In this document: in pieces, positions 54,779-62,612 of the stretch
Position numbering within the stretch: the first letter of the stretch is position 1
Layout: each line of letters starts with the position of its first letter
Assembly: GCF_024979235.1 (NCBI RefSeq)
Contig: NZ_JANLCM010000001.1
Coordinates: 992,001-1,056,000 of the forward strand
Direction of reading: 5' to 3'
DNA from: Herbiconiux aconitum
Lineage (GTDB): Bacteria > Actinomycetota > Actinomycetes > Actinomycetales > Microbacteriaceae
DNA length: 64,000 nucleotides
The notes under the pieces: generated by a model
Database searches by the model: none
What the model saw: the letters and a program-made list of their open reading frames with translations, nothing else
What the model was told of the DNA's origin: nothing
Position numbers and translations under genes: made by a program

Positions 54779-55333
54779 TCAGCTCTCGGGGTTGGTCTCC
54801 GGAGCCGGATCTTCATCGGCGATCCAGAGCTCGTCGTCGGCACGGAAGGTCTGCCAGAGCGCGTAGCCGAGGCCGGCGACCGTCACCACGCCGAACGTGA
54901 CGAGCACGACCAGACCGACCTTCGAGCCGCCGGACTTCTTCGGAGCAGCCTTCTGCATGCTCTTCGCGGCCTTCGAGACGTTCTTGCCGGCCTTCTGCAC
55001 GAATTCCGGGTTGCGCGCCAACTGCATCACCGCAGCGGCCGATCCGACGGTTCCCGCCAAGGCGGGGATGACATCGGAGGTGAAGCGATCACGCGCGGTC
55101 TGACCGGCGACCTTCACGGCTGCCACATTCTTGCTGATGGCCGGAGCCACGGTGCCGACAGCTGCACTGACCCGCGGGCGCACCTCTTCGTCGGCGAGGA
55201 AGCTCGCTTGCTTGCCGGCCTCACGCAGGATCGCGTTGGCGCGGTCGAGAACGGCCTGCTGGTCGACCCACAGGTCTTCTGCCGTTCCCTTCAGGCGCGT
55301 GAGCGCTTTGCGGCGCTTGCGGGAAAGACTCAT
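54779..55333 (-). CDS. Hypothetical membrane-anchored protein
   Basis: 184 residues. Basic N-terminus, then helical Ala/Lys-rich soluble part (about 20-125), a Lys-rich patch (SKAAKSMQKAAPKKSGG), a single helix (VGLVVLVTFGVVTVAGLGYALW) and an acidic tail. No family recognised. The pattern suggests a cytoplasmic domain tethered near the C-terminus. Convergent with the tRNA-Ala terminator. Confidence 0.7.
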   Translation of the reverse strand: MSLSRKRRKALTRLKGTAEDLWVDQQAVLDRANAILREAGKQASFLADEEVRPRVSAAVGTVAPAISKNVAAVKVAGQTARDRFTSDVIPALAGTVGSAAAVMQLARNPEFVQKAGKNVSKAAKSMQKAAPKKSGGSKVGLVVLVTFGVVTVAGLGYALWQTFRADDELWIADEDPAPETNPES

Positions 55334-55476
55334 AAGAAACCTCCATCGGCGAGAGCACGGTCATTGTCATCTTGCCACGCAATGATGCGCCGCAGTAGTT
55401 CGCGGCACTGATCATCCACTTCGCATACCCTGGACCTTCACTGGAAGCCCCCAGCCGGTGTGCGAGAATTGAGCCC

Positions 55477-56016
55477 ATGCCCGCACACACGCACGTCGCG
55501 ACCCTCAACACCAACCACGGCCCCATCGTGGTCAACCTGTACGGCCACCAGGCCCCGAAGACGGTCAAGAACTTCGTCGGCCTCGCTTCGGGCGAGATCG
55601 AGTGGACCGACCCCAAGACCGGTCAGCCCACCAACGCGCCGCTCTACAACGGCATCGTCTTCCACCGCATCATCCCCGGCTTCATGATCCAGGGCGGCGA
55701 CCCGCTCGGCAACGGCACCGGCGGCCCCGGCTTCAAGTTCGACGACGAGATCAACGGCGAGCTCAACTTCAACGAGCCCTACATCCTCGCGATGGCCAAC
55801 GCCGGCATCCAGAACGGCCAGGGCACCAACGGCTCGCAGTTCTTCATCACCGTCGGCCCGACCACCTGGCTTCAGGGCAAGCACACCATCTTCGGCGAGG
55901 TGGCGGATGACGCTTCCAAGCGCATCGTCGACAAGCTGGCCGGCGTGGCGACGGATGCCTACGACCGCCCGCTCGACGAGGTCGTGCTCGAGAGCGTGAC
56001 CGTCGAGGCGGTCTAG
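55477..56016 (+). CDS. ppiA: Peptidyl-prolyl cis-trans isomerase, cyclophilin type
   Basis: 179 residues. Cyclophilin: VFHRIIPGFMIQGGDPLGNG, AMANAGIQNGQGTNGSQFFIT, and HTIFGEVAD. No signal peptide, so cytoplasmic. Catalyses proline isomerisation during folding. Usual position between gyrA and crgA in actinobacteria. Confidence 0.96.
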   Translation: MPAHTHVATLNTNHGPIVVNLYGHQAPKTVKNFVGLASGEIEWTDPKTGQPTNAPLYNGIVFHRIIPGFMIQGGDPLGNGTGGPGFKFDDEINGELNFNEPYILAMANAGIQNGQGTNGSQFFITVGPTTWLQGKHTIFGEVADDASKRIVDKLAGVATDAYDRPLDEVVLESVTVEAV

Positions 56017-56040
56017 CTCCACTTTGCTCGACAACGCGCG

Positions 56041-56889
56041 ATGACGACCGCTCCGGACACCCCGGACAACTATTGTTACCGGCACCCCGGTCGGCAGAGC
56101 TTCATCCTCTGTCAGCGCTGCGGGCGCACCGTCTGCCCGGATTGCCAGGTGCAGGCGGCCGTCGGCGTGCACTGCGTCGAATGCGCCGCCCAGGATCGGC
56201 GTGAGGCTCCGCGCGTGCGGCGCGGGCGTCCTGCCCTCCTCCGCAACCTGACGGGTTCGGGCGCTCCGGTGGTCACCTACACCTTGATCGCCATCTGTCT
56301 GGTGGTGTTCGGGCTGCAGTCGATTCCCGGACTCGGAGTCACCCAGGCTCTGCAATTCGCGCCGGCCTACGTGCTGCCGATCCCCGGTGCGCCGTTCGAA
56401 CCGTGGCGGATGATCACCTCCGTGTTCACGCACGGCTCGATCCTGCACGTGCTGTTGAACATGTACACCCTGTTCATCTTCGGCAGTGTGCTCGAACGGA
56501 TGCTCGGTCGCTGGCGCTATCTCGCCCTCTTCCTCATCTCCGGTCTCGGAGGGTCGGTGGCCGTCGTGCTGCTGGCCGGCCCGCTGACCGCGGTGGTGGG
56601 CGCATCCGGAGCCATCTTCGGGTTGATGGGCGCGTTCTTCATCATCAACCGGCACCTGGGCGGCAACAGCGTGCAACTGCTCGTGCTGGTGGCCATCAAC
56701 TTGGCCTACGGGTTCTTCGTGCCGGGCATCTCGTGGCAGGCGCACGTCGGCGGTCTGGTTGCCGGAGCCATCGTGGCGTTGATCTTCGTGCGCACGCGGC
56801 CCATCCGGAAGCGGAATCTGCAGATCGTGCTGCTCGCGGCCGTGGTGGCGGCGCTCATCGCGATCACGGCGGTTCGCGCTCTGGTGTGA
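56041..56889 (+). CDS. Rhomboid family intramembrane serine protease with zinc-ribbon start
   Basis: 282 residues. An N-terminal Cys-rich zinc finger (CYRHPGRQSFILCQRCGRTV, then CPDC and HCVEC) precedes six helices. Rhomboid motifs: catalytic Ser in GASGAIFGLMG, His in WQAHVGGLVAG, and loop WRMITSVFTHGSILHVLLNM. Probably cuts membrane proteins; the target is not known. Its stop codon is within a terminator-like hairpin. Confidence 0.9.
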   Translation: MTTAPDTPDNYCYRHPGRQSFILCQRCGRTVCPDCQVQAAVGVHCVECAAQDRREAPRVRRGRPALLRNLTGSGAPVVTYTLIAICLVVFGLQSIPGLGVTQALQFAPAYVLPIPGAPFEPWRMITSVFTHGSILHVLLNMYTLFIFGSVLERMLGRWRYLALFLISGLGGSVAVVLLAGPLTAVVGASGAIFGLMGAFFIINRHLGGNSVQLLVLVAINLAYGFFVPGISWQAHVGGLVAGAIVALIFVRTRPIRKRNLQIVLLAAVVAALIAITAVRALV

Positions 56890-56906
56890 CGGCCCCGCCG
56901 TCACAC
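56884..56906 (+). terminator. Terminator-like hairpin at the end of the rhomboid gene
   Basis: GTGTGACGG and CCGTCACAC form a perfect 9-bp stem with a 5-base loop, covering the stop codon. No T-run follows, so termination may be partial or Rho-assisted. Confidence 0.55.
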
Positions 56907-56933
56907 CCTCCCCTCACCCGTACGTATTCCCCC

Positions 56934-56984
56934 GAATCCACAGGGTTATCCACAGCTGTGGACTTATCCACAGCAGTTTCCACA
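56934..56984. promoter_or_regulatory. Dense DnaA-box cluster between rhomboid gene and crgA
   Basis: Within 51 bases: GAATCCACA (56934-56942), TTATCCACA (56946-56954), TGTGGACTT (56957-56965, overlapping the next), TTATCCACA (56964-56972), GTTTCCACA (56976-56984). Two match the consensus exactly. This is denser than the oriC gap. A further TTTTCCACA is at 57347-57355 before the sortase gene. The rest of the 145-base gap includes the palindrome at 56992. Confidence 0.75.
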
Positions 56985-56991
56985 TTGGGGA

Positions 56992-57011
56992 TAATTACAT
57001 CGGTGTAATTA
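56992..57011. promoter_or_regulatory. TAATTACA palindrome beside the DnaA-box cluster
   Basis: TAATTACA and TGTAATTA form a perfect 8-bp repeat around TCGG, A/T-rich in a GC-rich genome. It is 24 bases from the crgA stop, so it is either an operator-type site or the crgA terminator. Confidence 0.5.
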
Positions 57012-57034
57012 GCGTTGGAGGCGGGCTGTTCTGA

Positions 57035-57304
57035 TCAGCGCCAGCGAGTCGTCATGATGAAGCCGATGAAGGCGATGCCGAACCCGACGAGGATGTTCCA
57101 GCTGCCGAGTGCCGGCACAGGGAAGACGCCCTGGCTCACGTAGAACACGATGATCCAGAGCAGACCCACGATCATGAACCCGAACATCACCGGCTTGAAC
57201 CACACCGGGTTCGGGGTCTTGGCGGAGGACTCGTCGCTGGAGGAGCGCTGAACGTCCTTCGAGCGGCGGGCGACGTCCTTCGTGGATGCTTTGTCTCGGG
57301 CCAT
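57035..57304 (-). CDS. crgA: Cell division protein CrgA
   Basis: 89 residues. Charged N-terminus (1-32) and two helices (KPVMFGFMIVGLLWIIVFYV and WNILVGFGIAFIGFIMTT), ending RWR. CrgA interacts with FtsZ and cell-wall enzymes at the septum in actinobacteria. Single gene on the minus strand between the rhomboid and sortase genes. Confidence 0.95.
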   Translation of the reverse strand: MARDKASTKDVARRSKDVQRSSSDESSAKTPNPVWFKPVMFGFMIVGLLWIIVFYVSQGVFPVPALGSWNILVGFGIAFIGFIMTTRWR

Positions 57305-57407
57305 GCCGACGATTCTAACGGGCTTTCATCCACGGTTCTCCACCGGTTTTCCACAGGGCAACCGCTTCGGGGGCGCAGCACAGCTTCCGCCTCCTAGGAT
57401 TGGCGGT

Positions 57408-58220
57408 ATGAGTGAGCTCCCCCCGTCGGTGCCCGAAGGCACCGAACCGCCCCTCCGGCGCCCCCGCAAGCAGAAGCGCAGCGTCTTCTCGCGGGTCGTC
57501 GGCGTGGCGGGCGAACTGCTCATCACCGCCGGTGTTCTCGTGCTCCTCTTTCTCGGGTGGCAGTTCTCGATCAACGGCATCATGCTGAACAACCAGCAGG
57601 CTTCCGACGCGAACACGCTCTCGCATTCCTGGGCGGGCGAGGGTTCGAATTCCACCACGCCGGTGCCGAGCCCGACTGCCGCGGCCGACGCCGCCACCTT
57701 CCAGTACGGCGAGCCGCCGGTCATCGCGGCCCCCGCTACCACCGAAGACTTCGCGGTGATGTACGTGCCGCGTTTCGGGGCCGACTTCAAGAAGACGATC
57801 GCCGAAGGTGTCGATCCGCGCTCGGTGCTCAACAACGGCGGCGCCGGTCACTACCCCGGAACGCAGATGCCCGGAGCCGTGGGCAACTTCGCAGTCGCAG
57901 CACACCGCGACGGATGGGGCAGCCCCTTCCTCAAGATCAACGAGTTGCAGGTGGGCGACCCCATCTACGTCGAGACGCAGGACGGCTGGTACACCTACAC
58001 CTTCCGCAGCCTCGAGTACGTGACGCCGTACGGCGTCGGGGTGATCGACCCGGTTCCCCAGGTCGAGGGGGCGACGCCGAGCGATCGCTTGATCACTCTC
58101 ACCAGCTGCAACCCGCTCTACATCGCGTCGGAGCGGATCATCGCCTATGGCGTGCTGACCGATTGGCAGCCTCGCTCCGTGGGGGCACCCGCGGAGATCG
58201 CCGGAATCGTGGGGGCCTAA
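57408..58220 (+). CDS. Class E sortase
   Basis: 270 residues from ATG 57408. Basic cytoplasmic N-terminus, one helix (GELLITAGVLVLLFLGW), a Ser/Thr/Pro linker, and the sortase barrel: catalytic His in VAAHRDGWGSPFL, Cys in LITLTSCNPLY, Arg in SERIIAYG. Class E sortases attach surface proteins with LAXTG-like signals. No substrate gene is nearby. Confidence 0.9.
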   Translation: MSELPPSVPEGTEPPLRRPRKQKRSVFSRVVGVAGELLITAGVLVLLFLGWQFSINGIMLNNQQASDANTLSHSWAGEGSNSTTPVPSPTAAADAATFQYGEPPVIAAPATTEDFAVMYVPRFGADFKKTIAEGVDPRSVLNNGGAGHYPGTQMPGAVGNFAVAAHRDGWGSPFLKINELQVGDPIYVETQDGWYTYTFRSLEYVTPYGVGVIDPVPQVEGATPSDRLITLTSCNPLYIASERIIAYGVLTDWQPRSVGAPAEIAGIVGA

Positions 58221-58223
58221 ACC

Positions 58224-58385
58224 ATGTATGCAGCTCTGTGGCACATCCTGCCCGGCCCGGTCTGGGTGCGCATCCTCATCCTCGTCGTGCTGGCGGCCGT
58301 CATCCTCGCCGTGCTCGCCTTCTGGGTCTTTCCGTGGATCGACGATCTGACTGCTCCCGTGCAAGACGTGACGGTGGATCAATGA
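58224..58385 (+). CDS. Small single-helix membrane protein (53 residues)
   Basis: ATG 58224, three bases after the sortase stop, to TGA 58385, overlapping pabA by four bases. Sequence: MYAALWHILPGPVWVR, a hydrophobic helix (ILILVVLAAVILAVLAFWVF), then an acidic tail. Tight coupling on both sides argues for a real gene. Function unknown; it may assist the sortase or be specific to this locus. Confidence 0.72.
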   Translation: MYAALWHILPGPVWVRILILVVLAAVILAVLAFWVFPWIDDLTAPVQDVTVDQ

Positions 58386-59020
58386 CGCGCGTTCTGGTCA
58401 TCGACAACTACGACAGCTTCGTCTACACGCTGAACGGGTACCTCCAGCAGTTGGGCGCGGAGACCACGGTCGTGCGGAACGACGCGTTCGACGGCGCCGA
58501 TGCGAGCACCACGATCGCCGACTACGACGCCGTGCTCCTCTCCCCCGGCCCCGGTAAGCCGAGCGAGGCCGGTGTGTCGATCCCGGTCGTGTTCGCGGCG
58601 CTCGAGACGAACACCCCGCTGCTCGGCGTGTGCCTCGGCCACCAGGCGATCGCGGAGGCGCTCGGCGCGACGGTCACGAACGCCGAAGAGTTGATGCACG
58701 GCAAGACCTCCGTCATCCGGCACGACGGCAGTGCGTTCTACGACGGTGTTCCCGACGGGTTCACCGCCACGCGGTATCACTCGCTCGCCGTGGTCGACGG
58801 CACGGTGCCCGAAAGCCTTGTCGTCACCTCCCGCACCGAGGGCGGCGTCATCATGGGTGTTCGCCACGTGAGCGCGCCACTGCATGGCGTGCAGTTCCAC
58901 CCGGAATCGGTGCTCACCGAGGGTGGTTACAAGATGCTCGGCAACTGGCTCGCCACCGCCGGGCTTGAGGATGCGCCGGCCAAGGCCGCCGACCTGAACC
59001 CCCTGCTGAGGGCTGTGTAG
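58382..59020 (+). CDS. pabA: Anthranilate/para-aminobenzoate synthase glutamine amidotransferase
   Basis: 212 residues from ATG 58382. Class I amidotransferase: LVIDNYDSFVYTLNGYLQQLG, catalytic Cys in GVCLGHQAIAEALG, and HGVQFHPESVLT. Gives ammonia to a chorismate-using partner, not in the window. Next to pknB in actinobacteria generally (also named trpG). Convergent with pknB, 27 bases apart. Confidence 0.94.
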   Translation: MTRVLVIDNYDSFVYTLNGYLQQLGAETTVVRNDAFDGADASTTIADYDAVLLSPGPGKPSEAGVSIPVVFAALETNTPLLGVCLGHQAIAEALGATVTNAEELMHGKTSVIRHDGSAFYDGVPDGFTATRYHSLAVVDGTVPESLVVTSRTEGGVIMGVRHVSAPLHGVQFHPESVLTEGGYKMLGNWLATAGLEDAPAKAADLNPLLRAV

Positions 59021-59047
59021 CCTTCTCGGCCGCTGGAGCCTTTCAGG

Positions 59048-60748
59048 CTACGGGCCGGTGCAGTAGCGGATGGTGATCTCCGATTTCTGCAGGGCGTCGC
59101 CGGGGGCGATCGACTGGGTGGAGACCGGGTTGGAGGGGGCGCTCTTGCACCCCGCGTCCTGCTCGACCTTCACGTCGAGCTGGAGCTGGCTGAGGGAACT
59201 GCTCGCGACGTCGATCGGCTGGCCCGCGACATCCGGAACCGTCACCATGCCGGTCGAGACGAAGATGTTGATCGTGTCTCCGGCGTGTGCCTCGGTTCCC
59301 GCGGGCGGGTCGCTGCGAATCACGACATCGGCCGCAACGTCGGCGGAATTCTCCTTGTTGGTCTGACCCACCACGAACTTGGCTGCGGTGATGGCATTCG
59401 CTGCATCCGTCGCATTCATGTTCTGCAGGTTGGGCACCGCGACCGCCTCCTTGCCCTGGGAGACGTTCACTTCGACCACGGTTCCCGGGCTCACGATCGT
59501 GCCGGTCGCCGGATCGGTGTCGACCACCTGTCCGGCCGGCACCGTGTCGCTGTAGACGTCGAACCTCGCCGTCACGAGGTCGAGCTGCTGCAGTGTGGCG
59601 TCTGCCGCTTCGTAGGTCTGGCCGGTGACCGTGGGGATCTCCCGCGAGGCCGAAGGCAGCTCGTCGGTGGGCTGCAGAGTCAGCACCCAGAACACGATGG
59701 CCACGAGGATGACGGCCACCGAGGCGATGCCCGCCCAGATCCACACCACGGGCGGCCGTGACTGCGTGCGCACGGTGTACTCGTCGTCGCCGGCGAGCTG
59801 CGTGAGTGCTGCTTCGGTGCCCTGTGCGAGGCTCGGCGGGGCTCCGAACAAGGAGGACTGGAAGTCGTCGGCCGGCAGACGCTTCGAGGGGATCTTGCCC
59901 GCGCCGGCGATCTCGAGATCGGTGCGGAACTCGACCGCGCTCTGAAAGCGCGCGAAGCGGTCTTTCGCCAGCGCGTGCAGCACCACCTGGTCGATCGCCG
60001 GCGAGACCATCGGGTTGATGCTCGACGGTGCGACCGGCATCTCGCTCACGTGCTGGTAGGCCACGGCAACCGGGGTCTCGCCCTTGAACGGCGGTTCGCC
60101 GGTGAGCATCTCGAAGAGCACGACACCCGTGGAGTAGAGGTCGGTTCGGGCGTCGACCGATTCGCCGCGAGCCTGCTCGGGCGAGAAGTACTGAGCGGTG
60201 CCGAGGATGGCCGTGGTCTGGGCGACGGTGGCCGAGGAGTCGGAGATGGCGCGGGCGATGCCGAAGTCCATCACCTTCACCTGGCCGCCGTGCGTGATCA
60301 TCACGTTTCCGGGCTTGATGTCACGGTGCACGACCCCAGCGCGGTGCGAGTACTCGAGGGCGGTGAGGATGCCTTCGGTGATGCGGATCGCCTCGGCCGA
60401 ATCGACCGGGCCCTCCTTGATCACGTCTTTGAGCAGCTTGCCCTCGACGAATTCCATGACGATGAAGGGAACGATGCCCTCGAAGCCGCCGGGCTCCGCC
60501 ACCCGTTCTTCCCCGGCATCGAACACCCGCACGATGGTGGGGTGTGCCATCCGTGACGCCGCCTGCGCCTCTTGGCGGAAGCGGGTGCGGAACACCGGAT
60601 CACCGGCCAGCGACGACTTCAACAGCTTGATGGCGACCTGGCGGCCCAACCGCTCGTCGCGGCCCGAGTACACGTTCGACATGCCACCGCGGCCGATCAG
60701 TTCGCCCAGGCGGTACCGCCCGGCGAGAAGACGGTTGTCGTCGGTCAC
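59048..60748 (-). CDS. pknB: Serine/threonine protein kinase PknB with PASTA domains
   Basis: 566 residues from GTG 60748, which has an AGGAG site eight bases upstream. Kinase domain: GRGGMSNVYSG, Lys41, HRDIKPGNV (Asp143), DFG 161-163. Juxtamembrane linker 280-333, one helix (334-358), then three PASTA repeats to the C-terminus, which should sense peptidoglycan fragments outside the cell. Essential regulator of cell-wall growth in relatives. Seventy-six bases after pknA. Confidence 0.96.
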   Translation of the reverse strand: MTDDNRLLAGRYRLGELIGRGGMSNVYSGRDERLGRQVAIKLLKSSLAGDPVFRTRFRQEAQAASRMAHPTIVRVFDAGEERVAEPGGFEGIVPFIVMEFVEGKLLKDVIKEGPVDSAEAIRITEGILTALEYSHRAGVVHRDIKPGNVMITHGGQVKVMDFGIARAISDSSATVAQTTAILGTAQYFSPEQARGESVDARTDLYSTGVVLFEMLTGEPPFKGETPVAVAYQHVSEMPVAPSSINPMVSPAIDQVVLHALAKDRFARFQSAVEFRTDLEIAGAGKIPSKRLPADDFQSSLFGAPPSLAQGTEAALTQLAGDDEYTVRTQSRPPVVWIWAGIASVAVILVAIVFWVLTLQPTDELPSASREIPTVTGQTYEAADATLQQLDLVTARFDVYSDTVPAGQVVDTDPATGTIVSPGTVVEVNVSQGKEAVAVPNLQNMNATDAANAITAAKFVVGQTNKENSADVAADVVIRSDPPAGTEAHAGDTINIFVSTGMVTVPDVAGQPIDVASSSLSQLQLDVKVEQDAGCKSAPSNPVSTQSIAPGDALQKSEITIRYCTGP

Positions 60749-60824
60749 TGTTGTTGCTCCTGGATCGATGTCGGGAAGAGCCTCGGGTCGCTCTGGTGGG
60801 TGTGTGAAGGAGGAGACGAAACGG

Positions 60825-62612
60825 TCAGTTGTTGTTGCCCGGGCCGCTGTTGCCGCCGTTACCGCCCTCGGCTCCATCCGTGGGCGGCGTGACGATGTTC
60901 AGCTGCGTGGTCATGCCCGACGAGAACCCGGAGGCGGTGCCCGAGCAGGTGACGCTGTACTTCACGTCGACCTTGTCGCCGGCGGCACCGGTGACCGTGA
61001 GGGTCGCCGTGGTTCCGGTGATGCCGGTGGGCGCCGTCGCGTTGGTGGCTTCGAGCGTGTAGCCGTCGAGCGTCGTGCCGGACGGGCAGCTGTACGACGA
61101 CCACTGCACGTCGAAGGTGCCGCCGGCCGGAACCGAGTTCTGCTGGCTGACCGTGGGGCTCGTCGTTCCGGTGAACTGCACGGGCGTGGTCGGCGGGGTC
61201 GGGGTGATGACCGCGGTGTAGACCGTGAGGGCGATCGTCGTGCCTGGTTGCACGTTGCCGACGGGCGTCGCCTGGTAGACCACGTCGACCTGATCGGCGG
61301 CCGGCGCCGCGTTTCCCTCGACACGACTGGCGCTGAGACCCTTGTCGGAGAGGAACTGGGCGGCCACGTCGAAGGTCTTGCCCTTCAGATCGGCTTCGCT
61401 GATCGCGACGGTCGTGGGAGTGGGCGACGGTGTGACCGACGGCGTGGGTGTCTTCGAGGGTGTCGGGGCCGAGGTGGTGGTGGTCGGAGTGGCCGGCGCG
61501 TTGTTGCTGTTCGCCTGCACCACCAGGGCCACGATCGTGCCGATCAGCACGAGGCCCAGGATGATGATGAGCACGATGAGCGGCCACGTCCAGGGGCTGC
61601 GTTTCTTCGGCTCTTCGACCGCATCCGTGGTCGGTGGCGTGGGGGGAGGCACGATGCCGTTCGACCCGTTCTGGGCCGAGAGCACGGTGGTGGCCTGGGT
61701 CGCGCCCGGTGCCGGCATCAGGCGGGTGGCCATGGTGGGGGGCAACGGTTCGCTGCCCAGCACGGCCGGCACGGCGGCCGCGGCCGACGCGATGTCACCA
61801 CGGCGCAGGGCCATGGCGGCGCGCGCGAGGTTGCCGGTGGAGGACGGACGGTCGTCGGGCTTTTTGGCGATGCAGGAGAGCACGAGGTTGCGCACCGGCT
61901 CGGCGACCGTGACCGGCAGGTCGGGCGGAGTCTCGTTGATCTGCGCCATCGCGATCGCGACCTGCGATTCACCCGAGAACGGACGCTTTCCGGCCAGGCA
62001 CTCGTAGGCCACGATTCCGAGGGAGTAGATGTCGGTCGTGGGTGATGCCGGCTGACCGCTGGCCTGCTCGGGCGAGAGGTACTGCACCGTGCCCATCACC
62101 TGGCCGGTCGCGGTGAGCGGAACCTGGTCGGCGATGCGGGCGATTCCGAAGTCGGTGATCTTCACTCGGCCGTCGGGGGTGATCAGCAGGTTGCCGGGCT
62201 TGATGTCGCGGTGCACGAGTCCGGCGGCGTGGGCGGCCTGCAGGGCCAGTGCCGTCTGCGCGATGATGTCGAGAACGCGGTCGGTCGAGAGCACGTGCTC
62301 CCGCTCGAGGATGGTGGAGAGCGCCTCGCCGGGCACCAGTTCCATCACGAGGTAGGCGCTGCCCTCCTCCTCGCCGTAGTCGTAGACGTTGGCGATGCCT
62401 TCGTGGTTCACGAGTGCGGCGTGACGCGCCTCGGCGCGGAACCGCTCGAGGAACCCGGGGTCGCCCAAGTATTCGTCTTTTAAGATCTTGATGGCCACGG
62501 TGCGGCCGATCACGAGGTCGGTCGCCTGCCAGACCTCGCCCATGCCGCCGATCGCGATGCGATTCGACAGCTCGTACCGGCCACCGAAGGTCACCCCTGC
62601 TGTGGGTCTCAT
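60825..62612 (-). CDS. pknA: Serine/threonine protein kinase PknA-like, with extracellular PASTA-like part
   Basis: 595 residues. Kinase domain: [12 protein letters not shown], Lys42, HRDIKPGN (Asp136), DFG 154-156. Helix at 344-366, then a Thr/Pro linker and a PASTA-like domain (about 400-468), plus a final Thr-rich domain with two Cys (SYSCPSG and SVTCSG) and a Gly/Asn end. M. tuberculosis PknA has no such outer part. Start overlaps the pbpA stop by four bases. Confidence 0.93.
   Translation of the reverse strand: MRPTAGVTFGGRYELSNRIAIGGMGEVWQATDLVIGRTVAIKILKDEYLGDPGFLERFRAEARHAALVNHEGIANVYDYGEEEGSAYLVMELVPGEALSTILEREHVLSTDRVLDIIAQTALALQAAHAAGLVHRDIKPGNLLITPDGRVKITDFGIARIADQVPLTATGQVMGTVQYLSPEQASGQPASPTTDIYSLGIVAYECLAGKRPFSGESQVAIAMAQINETPPDLPVTVAEPVRNLVLSCIAKKPDDRPSSTGNLARAAMALRRGDIASAAAAVPAVLGSEPLPPTMATRLMPAPGATQATTVLSAQNGSNGIVPPPTPPTTDAVEEPKKRSPWTWPLIVLIIILGLVLIGTIVALVVQANSNNAPATPTTTTSAPTPSKTPTPSVTPSPTPTTVAISEADLKGKTFDVAAQFLSDKGLSASRVEGNAAPAADQVDVVYQATPVGNVQPGTTIALTVYTAVITPTPPTTPVQFTGTTSPTVSQQNSVPAGGTFDVQWSSYSCPSGTTLDGYTLEATNATAPTGITGTTATLTVTGAAGDKVDVKYSVTCSGTASGFSSGMTTQLNIVTPPTDGAEGGNGGNSGPGNNN

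Noticed and set aside
59021..59080. Short inverted repeat between pabA and pknB as a terminator
   Set aside because: Arms of about six bases with no T-run and an ambiguous loop; too weak to support.
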